Below are positions 1 to 3,905 of a stretch of 6,133 nucleotides of DNA, one piece after another. Location: the NCBI GenBank assembly GCA_018716365.1, contig DVKA01000082.1:1-6133 (forward strand), written 5' to 3'. Position 1 is the stretch's first letter. Each line of letters opens with the position of its first letter. The translations under genes and the position numbers were made by a program. The notes beneath the pieces are model-generated. The model did not search any database and was not told the DNA's origin. It saw only the letters and a program-made list of their open reading frames with translations. The stretch comes from Candidatus Caccocola faecipullorum (GTDB lineage: Bacteria > Synergistota > Synergistia > Synergistales > Synergistaceae).

Positions 1-108
1 CGACTCAAGCCTTACAAAGGCTCCGTACGGCGCGATGTGCTCCACCGTTCCGCTGACCGTTTCTCCCACGCTTACCGCAGGCGCCGCTGCAGCCGTCTTT
101 TCTGCCAT
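1..108 (-). CDS. S1 RNA-binding domain protein, N-terminal fragment (cut by left edge)
   Basis: The ATG at 108-106 opens a frame that stays open for all 36 codons to the window edge. After about 13 Ala-rich residues (MAEKTAAAAPAVS) comes VGETVSGTVEHIAPYGAFV, the usual first strands of an S1 OB-fold: a Gly, then G-x-V, then the Y-G-A-F-V turn that contacts RNA. The family binds single-stranded RNA in the cytoplasm, often in ribosome- or RNA decay-associated proteins. The fragment cannot tell ribosomal protein S1 from a small single-domain S1 protein, so no symbol is given. A GGAGG at 125-121 lies 12 nt before the ATG, which is a somewhat long spacing. The gene is separated from cheY by 117 nt containing a candidate promoter, so it may be transcribed on its own. 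The domain call is strong from pattern; the exact gene is unknown. Confidence 0.85.
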   Translation of the reverse strand, partial: MAEKTAAAAPAVSVGETVSGTVEHIAPYGAFVRLES

Positions 109-157
109 CTGTGGTTTTGACCTCCAAAAAAATCGTGTTTGATAAATACCGACAAAT

Positions 158-186
158 TTTATAACTTCAGCCTCTTGAGGCTACAA
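158..186 (-). promoter_or_regulatory. Candidate sigma70-type promoter for the S1-domain gene
   Basis: Read on the minus strand, TTGTAG (186-181) and TATAAA (163-158) are separated by exactly 17 nt. The -10 matches the consensus at 5 of 6 positions, but the -35 only at 3 of 6. Transcription would begin near 150, giving a leader of roughly 40 nt that includes the GGAGG at 125-121. The spacer contains an inverted repeat (169-182). This is a pattern match only; the AT-rich gap makes chance matches likely. Confidence 0.35.
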
Positions 187-188
187 GG
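166..188 (-). terminator. Small inverted repeat after cheY, possible weak terminator
   Basis: AGCCTC and GAGGCT (169-174 and 177-182) form a perfect inverted repeat. It can fold as a 5-bp stem with a 4-nt loop, and can be extended by three outer pairs (CTT with AAG) past a bulge. On the minus strand it is followed by TTATAAAATTT rather than a clean U-tract, so it would be a poor intrinsic terminator. It lies about 40 nt past the cheY stop, a sensible place for an operon end. It overlaps the candidate promoter spacer, so it could instead be an operator. Confidence 0.3.
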
Positions 189-225
189 CGAATTTTATCA
201 TATTTTCGGCGTTTTGAGCCGTATT

Positions 226-591
226 TCAGCGTTTCAAGGCGCGCTGCAAAGCTTCGTCCACCCGCTCGGACTGGAACGGCTTCAGGAAGAAGTCGGCCGT
301 CCCCGCGCGCACCGCCTCGATGACGAGATTCTGCTGGTTCATCGCGCCGACGGTGACGACTTTGGCGTTCGGGTGCGCCGCCCTGATAGCCTTGAGCGCG
401 GCTATGCCGTCCATCTTCGGCATACTGATGTCGATCGTCGCGACGTCGGGCAGCAGCTCGTTGTACAGTTTTACGGCCTCAGCTCCGTCGTCGGCCTCTC
501 CGACGACCTCGTAGCCGCATTTTACAAGTATGTCCTTCAATATCATACGCATATGCACAGAATCGTCGGCTATCAGAACTCTAGCCTTCAT
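226..591 (-). CDS. CheY-like single-domain response regulator with Gly at the switch position
   Basis: The protein is a 121-residue stand-alone receiver domain, the usual CheY length, with no output domain. The acidic Mg-binding pair is D9-D10 (IADD). The phospho-acceptor is D54 in TIDISMPKMDG, and the conserved Lys is K104 in FFLKPF, with Phe101 at the place of the CheY switch Tyr. The conserved Ser/Thr of beta-4 (CheY T87) should be residue 82, but the sequence reads VVTVGAMNQQ, so it is Gly82 (GGC at 348-346). Such proteins normally take a phosphoryl group from a histidine kinase such as CheA and bind a partner such as FliM. No kinase or flagellar gene is visible, so the partner is unknown. 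The ATG at 591 has AAGGAGG (608-602) 10 nt upstream. The spacer after codY is 21 nt, so cotranscription with codY is likely. Confidence 0.93.
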   Translation of the reverse strand: MKARVLIADDSVHMRMILKDILVKCGYEVVGEADDGAEAVKLYNELLPDVATIDISMPKMDGIAALKAIRAAHPNAKVVTVGAMNQQNLVIEAVRAGTADFFLKPFQSERVDEALQRALKR

Positions 592-612
592 CGCAGAAAC
601 GCCTCCTTCCGT

Positions 613-1446
613 TTATTTTGAAGCTATGCCGAGCTCTTCAAGGAAGAGCGGGCTGAGTACCTTGATGTAGGTGCCCTTCATGCCGAGGCTGCGGCTTTCG
701 ATTATTCCGGCGCTGCCAAGCTTCCTCAGCGCGTTGACTATGACGCTCCTCGTGACGCCGACGCGGTCTGCGACCTTGCTGGCTACGACGACGCCCTCCG
801 GGCCTCCCAGATCTTCTATGATGTGACGCACAGACTCTACCTCGGAGTACGACAGCGCTCGCATCGCCATCTGCACGACGAGGCGCTCGCGCCCGCGCTC
901 CTCTATCGATTTGCCCCGGTCGTTGAGGATTTCTATCCCGACTACCGTCGAAAGGTATTCCGCGAGGACGAGGTCGCGCGTGTCGAACGGGTAGCCGAAG
1001 CGCGCGAGAATCAGAGTGCCGAGCCTGTCGCCCGCGCCGTTGATCGGCACCATGACGACGTGCTTGTTCGAGTAGGCGCAGGGCTGGTCGGCGTAGGCGC
1101 AGAGGCCGTGGTCGGTGTGGTTCAGCACCGACTCGTGCACCTGGTTGGCCTTCTCGACGTACGACGCCGGCATGGCCCCGTTCATGAGTATCTCCGCCAT
1201 CAGCGGGCAGTCGTACTCGCTGGTCCACGCGTAGCCGAGTATACGCCCGTCTTTGTTGATTATGTAGACGTTGGCGGCGGAAAGGTCGCACAGCAGGCGC
1301 GCGAGCTTCGGATAATCGGGGTTGCTGCGGTCCTTGCGCGCCTGGAGCACGCGGCTGACCACGCGCGTCTTCTCAAGAAGGTCCTGCATTGCCGCTTCGT
1401 CCGTTATCTTCGGGCGGTTCTCAAAAAGTTCCCTCGGTGTGTTCAT
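613..1446 (-). CDS. codY: GTP/branched-chain amino acid-sensing global repressor CodY
   Basis: CodY is a cytoplasmic regulator that binds DNA when GTP and/or branched-chain amino acids are plentiful, and represses nitrogen, amino acid uptake and adaptation genes. The 277 residues show an N-terminal GAF ligand domain (about 22-175, including VPINGAGDRLGTLILARF) and a C-terminal winged HTH (about 215-265). The stretches SVIVNALRKL and SAGIIESRSLGMKGTYIKVL are almost identical to the Bacillus protein. B. subtilis CodY has 259 residues. The extra length is an N-terminal extension of about 19-21 residues before MQDLLEKTR. The ATG at 1446 is preferred over Met20 because AAGGGGG (1463-1457) lies 10 nt upstream. 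The ligand pocket is divergent: Leu82 stands where B. subtilis has Arg61, and Cys116 and Cys123 lie in the ligand loop. The gene sits 21 nt after xerC and 21 nt before cheY. A CodY box upstream of xerC suggests autoregulation. Confidence 0.97.
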   Translation of the reverse strand: MNTPRELFENRPKITDEAAMQDLLEKTRVVSRVLQARKDRSNPDYPKLARLLCDLSAANVYIINKDGRILGYAWTSEYDCPLMAEILMNGAMPASYVEKANQVHESVLNHTDHGLCAYADQPCAYSNKHVVMVPINGAGDRLGTLILARFGYPFDTRDLVLAEYLSTVVGIEILNDRGKSIEERGRERLVVQMAMRALSYSEVESVRHIIEDLGGPEGVVVASKVADRVGVTRSVIVNALRKLGSAGIIESRSLGMKGTYIKVLSPLFLEELGIASK

Positions 1447-1467
1447 GAAAAATCGTCCCCCTTGAAA

Positions 1468-2388
1468 TTATGCTTCTTCTGATTCCGAACTCTCGTCCGC
1501 CGAAGCGAGCGGATGAGCAGATAAATAGCTTTTTTTAATCTGCGACGGCGTTATCCTCAAATAGCGCTGCGTCGCCGCGATGCTGTCGTGCCCCAGAAGA
1601 TCCTGCACGACCTTGAGCGGCGCGCCGTTTTCGAGCATATGCGTCGCATAGCAGTGGCGCAGCGTGTGCGGCGTGACGCCGTGGAGCCCGACGCGGCGCG
1701 CGGCGCGCGTTACGATTCTGTCGACGGTCCTGACGGTGAGCCGTTCCGCGCCTTTTTTGCCCGGCGGGAAGAGCGGCCCGTTGTCGTCCACGCGCGTAAT
1801 GTCGCGCCATTCTTCGAGCAGTTTCTGCGCCGGAACGCCGAAAGGCGCGATGCGTTCCTTCGATCCCTTGCCCATGACGCGCAGTATCCGTTCCTCAAGC
1901 TCTACGTTCTCCCACTTAAGCCCGATGAGCTCCGAGACGCGGAGCCCCGCGCCGTAAAGCAGTTCGAGCACCAGCCTGTCGCGCCTGTAATGTTCCGAGC
2001 CTTCCTCCGGCCCCTGCGTCAGAAGCCTCTCGGCGTCGGCGTAAGATATGGCGCGCGGCAGAGCGTCGGGCTTCTTCGGCCCTTTCATGCCGGCCGACGG
2101 GTCGTTCGCCGCCCTTCCGGTCTCGGCGAGCCATGAGGTAAATCCGCGGACGGCGGAAAGGCGGCGCGACGCCGAAGTCTTCGCGTCGCCTACTCCGAGC
2201 ATACTGCTCAGGAATATCCTGACGGCGCGCGTATCTATCTCCGCAGCGTCCGTTATCCCCTGTCCCTCTAGATAATCCCTGAAGTGCCGGAGGTCTACGC
2301 GATAGTTTATCCTCGTGTTCTCGGACTTGCCGAGCGAGCGAAGATAGTCTATGTATAGTTCGATGCACTCAGAAATATTATCCGTCAT
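1468..2388 (-). CDS. xerC: Tyrosine site-specific recombinase, XerC/XerD family
   Basis: Xer recombinases resolve chromosome dimers by cutting and rejoining DNA at dif sites through a 3'-phosphotyrosine. The 306 residues show an N-terminal SAM-like core-binding domain (about 5-95: YIDYLRSLGKSENTRINY) and a catalytic domain (about 110-295). The active site is complete: R150 (GAGLRVSEL), K174 (MGKGSKER hairpin), H241 and R244 (PHTLRHCYATHML), H267 (LLGHDS) and nucleophile Y276 (TQRYLRIT). The SESEEA C-terminus is acidic. Its place upstream of codY matches B. subtilis codV (xerC), but from sequence alone it could be the cell's only Xer protein (XerA/XerD role). No Shine-Dalgarno sequence precedes the ATG at 2388, and no in-frame ATG, GTG or TTG lies in the preceding 75 nt. 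The N-terminus aligns well with the family, so the start is kept and may be leaderless. It is the first gene of the xerC-codY-cheY unit. Confidence 0.95.
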   Translation of the reverse strand: MTDNISECIELYIDYLRSLGKSENTRINYRVDLRHFRDYLEGQGITDAAEIDTRAVRIFLSSMLGVGDAKTSASRRLSAVRGFTSWLAETGRAANDPSAGMKGPKKPDALPRAISYADAERLLTQGPEEGSEHYRRDRLVLELLYGAGLRVSELIGLKWENVELEERILRVMGKGSKERIAPFGVPAQKLLEEWRDITRVDDNGPLFPPGKKGAERLTVRTVDRIVTRAARRVGLHGVTPHTLRHCYATHMLENGAPLKVVQDLLGHDSIAATQRYLRITPSQIKKSYLSAHPLASADESSESEEA

Positions 2389-2395
2389 GTCAGGT

Positions 2396-2423
2396 ATTCT
2401 AGCAGGAAAATTGTAAATATCAA
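2396..2423 (-). promoter_or_regulatory. Proximal promoter P1 of xerC-codY-cheY, placed for a leaderless mRNA
   Basis: On the minus strand TTGATA (2423-2418, 5 of 6 to consensus) and TAGAAT (2401-2396, 5 of 6) are spaced 16 nt. Only 7 nt separate the -10 box from the xerC ATG, so initiation would fall at or within a base or two of the A of the start codon. The absence of any Shine-Dalgarno sequence fits this. Confidence 0.55.
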
Positions 2424-2427
2424 GGGA

Positions 2428-2442
2428 AATTTTAAGAAAATT
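2428..2442 (-). promoter_or_regulatory. CodY box (operator) upstream of xerC-codY-cheY
   Basis: The minus-strand sequence AATTTTCTTAAAATT agrees with the known CodY consensus AATTTTCWGAAAATT at 14 of 15 positions. The plus-strand reading AATTTTAAGAAAATT also scores 14 of 15. It lies 4 nt upstream of the P1 -35 box and overlaps the -10 of candidate P2. CodY itself is encoded in this operon and its recognition helix is nearly that of Bacillus, so it should read the same motif. The inferred role is negative autoregulation of the operon in rich conditions. The surrounding gap is AT-rich in a GC-rich genome, which raises the chance of partial matches, but one mismatch over 15 bases is strong. Confidence 0.75.
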
Positions 2443-2458
2443 CGCAAGTAAGCGTCAA
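2429..2458 (-). promoter_or_regulatory. Candidate promoter P2 of xerC-codY-cheY
   Basis: TTGACG (2458-2453, 5 of 6) and TAAAAT (2434-2429, 5 of 6) are spaced 18 nt on the minus strand. The -10 lies inside the CodY box, so bound CodY would block it. The leader to the xerC ATG would be about 33 nt, still without a Shine-Dalgarno sequence. Confidence 0.4.
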
Positions 2459-2484
2459 ATATAAAAGATTCAGCAAAATGTCAA
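2458..2484 (-). promoter_or_regulatory. Candidate distal promoter P3 of xerC-codY-cheY
   Basis: A perfect TTGACA (2484-2479) is followed after 15 nt by TATATT (2463-2458, 5 of 6). The spacing is shorter than the ideal 17. Transcription would start near 2451, just upstream of the CodY box, so bound CodY would act as a roadblock. It lies a few tens of bases downstream of the trmFO terminator. Confidence 0.35.
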
Positions 2485-2503
2485 TAGTTTTGGCCGAAAA
2501 TGG

Positions 2504-2531
2504 AAAAAGCCGGACTTCGGCGTCCGGCTTT
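2504..2531 (-). terminator. Rho-independent terminator of the topA-trmFO unit
   Basis: AAAGCCGGAC (2506-2515) and GTCCGGCTTT (2522-2531) form a perfect 10-bp stem with a 6-nt loop. On the minus strand the stem runs into five consecutive T (2508-2504), followed by CCATTTT. It begins about 30 nt after the trmFO stop. The opposite strand has only three T and then A residues, so the minus-strand direction is favoured. It isolates xerC-codY-cheY from trmFO transcription. Confidence 0.9.
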
Positions 2532-2561
2532 AAAATCTGCGTAGTTTTTTTCCGAGCTTCG

Positions 2562-3905
2562 TCAATCCTGCGCGCGGAAGAGCGCGGCGCGTTCTTCGAT
2601 GAATTTGTCGAGGGCTTCGAGCGAGCGGCGCGCGTAGGCCTCGCAGCGCTCGGTGCGTTTGCGTATCTTTTTTTTGCCGAGGCGCGGGAAGATGCCGAGG
2701 TTAACGTTCATCGGCTGGAAGCTCTCCGGCAGCGCCGTCTGGAGATAATTCAGCAGCGAGCCGACGGCGGTCTCTTTCGGGAACTCAGGCATCTCTTCGC
2801 CTGCGAGCTGCGCGTAGGCGAAGACCGCCGCGGCGAGACCCATCGCAGTGCTTTCAAGGTAGCCCTCGACGCCGGAGGCCTGCCCCGCTATGTAAAGCGC
2901 ATCGCGCCCTTTGAAGCGAAGAAAGCCGTCGAGCACGCGCGGCGCGCATACGAAGAGGTTCCTGTGCATGACGCCCTTGCGCACGAACTCAGCGTTCTTC
3001 AGCGCCGGTATGAGGCGGAAGACGCGCTCCTGCTCTCCCCACTTGAGGTTGGTCTGGAAGCCGACGATGTTGAAGAGCGTCCCTTCGGTGTTGTCCTGCC
3101 GCAGCTGCACGACGGCGTAGGGAGTTTCTCCGGCGTTCGCCGCCTCGAAGCCGACGGGGCGCAGCGGGCCGAAGAGCAGCGTCTGCTCGCCGCGCTTCGC
3201 TATCACCTCGACGGGCAGGCAGCCGTCGAAGTGGCGCATCTGCTCTTCCTCGAAGTCGTGGCGCGGCGCGGTCTCGGCGTTCACGAGCTCGCGCCAGAAA
3301 ATTTTATATTCCTCTTCGTTCATCGGGCAGTTGATGTAGTCGCCCTCGTCGCCGTAGCGGTTGGCCTTGAAGGCCTTCGTCATGTCGACGGTCGAAACGT
3401 CTACTATCGGCGCGACCGCGTCGTAGAAATACAGAAATTCTTCGCCGGTCAGAGAGGCGAGCTTCTCCGCCATCGGAGCGCTCGTCAGCGGCCCGGTCGC
3501 GATTATCGCGGGCTCTTCGGGAAGCTCCGTAAGCTCCTCGCGCACCAGCTTGATGTTCGGGTGGTTTGAAATTTTTTCGTCTATCATCGCAGCGAAGCGT
3601 TCGCGGTCTACGGCGAGCGCGTTGCCCGCTGGGACGCGCGAGCGTTCGGCGCATTCCATTATGAGGCTGCCCATACGCGTGAGCTCTGCCTTCAGAATGC
3701 CCGCGGTGGTCGTCGTCTTTTCGCCGCCGAGCGAGTTGCTGCATACGAGCTCGCCGAGCATCCCCGTCTCGTGCGCGGGCGTCATTTTGTTCGGGCGCAT
3801 CTCGTAGAGGCGCACCTTCACGCCGCGGCGCGCGAGCTGCCACGCCGCCTCGGAGCCGGAGAGGCCGCCGCCCGCGACCGTTACGGTCTTACATGTCTCC
3901 GGCAT
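2562..3905 (-). CDS. trmFO: Methylenetetrahydrofolate-tRNA (uracil-54-C5)-methyltransferase TrmFO
   Basis: TrmFO is a cytoplasmic FAD enzyme that makes m5U54 in the tRNA T-loop, using 5,10-methylene-THF as the carbon source and reduced FAD. From the chosen start the protein has 447 residues, close to the usual 435-450. Residues 8-20 carry the Rossmann FAD motif (VTVAGGGLSGSEA). VRLYEMRPNKMTPAHET and ELVCSNSL follow, with Cys55 equivalent to the B. subtilis catalytic Cys53. Cys229 (FDGCLPVEV) corresponds to the second functional Cys. YIAGQASGVEGYLES (338-352) is the C-terminal FAD-binding signature, and NVNLGIFPRL lies near the end. A longer frame opens at 3980, but its first 25 residues are Arg-rich, unlike the family. 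The ATG at 3905 has a Shine-Dalgarno sequence, and the protein then starts like known TrmFO. It overlaps the topA 3' end by 17 nt, implying translational coupling. Confidence 0.97.
   Translation of the reverse strand: MPETCKTVTVAGGGLSGSEAAWQLARRGVKVRLYEMRPNKMTPAHETGMLGELVCSNSLGGEKTTTTAGILKAELTRMGSLIMECAERSRVPAGNALAVDRERFAAMIDEKISNHPNIKLVREELTELPEEPAIIATGPLTSAPMAEKLASLTGEEFLYFYDAVAPIVDVSTVDMTKAFKANRYGDEGDYINCPMNEEEYKIFWRELVNAETAPRHDFEEEQMRHFDGCLPVEVIAKRGEQTLLFGPLRPVGFEAANAGETPYAVVQLRQDNTEGTLFNIVGFQTNLKWGEQERVFRLIPALKNAEFVRKGVMHRNLFVCAPRVLDGFLRFKGRDALYIAGQASGVEGYLESTAMGLAAAVFAYAQLAGEEMPEFPKETAVGSLLNYLQTALPESFQPMNVNLGIFPRLGKKKIRKRTERCEAYARRSLEALDKFIEERAALFRAQD

Noticed and set aside
191..205. 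Second possible CodY box (AATTTTATCATATTT) between cheY and the S1 gene
   Set aside because: Only 11 of 15 positions match, in a very AT-rich gap where such matches are expected by chance.
139..621. Plus-strand open frame of 160 codons opposite cheY
   Set aside because: It spans the cheY gene and both its flanking gaps in antisense. No recognisable protein family; cheY on the minus strand is certain.
823..1482. Plus-strand open frame of 219 codons opposite codY
   Set aside because: This is an antisense shadow of codY, covering its whole N-terminal half and the spacer to xerC. It has no motif and no ribosome site.
2478..3569. Long plus-strand open frame of 363 codons opposite trmFO
   Set aside because: It lies antisense to a fully recognisable trmFO. 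The frame is open because GC-rich codon bias removes stops from the opposite strand. The translation shows no known motif, no ribosome site was seen, and it begins across the trmFO terminator.
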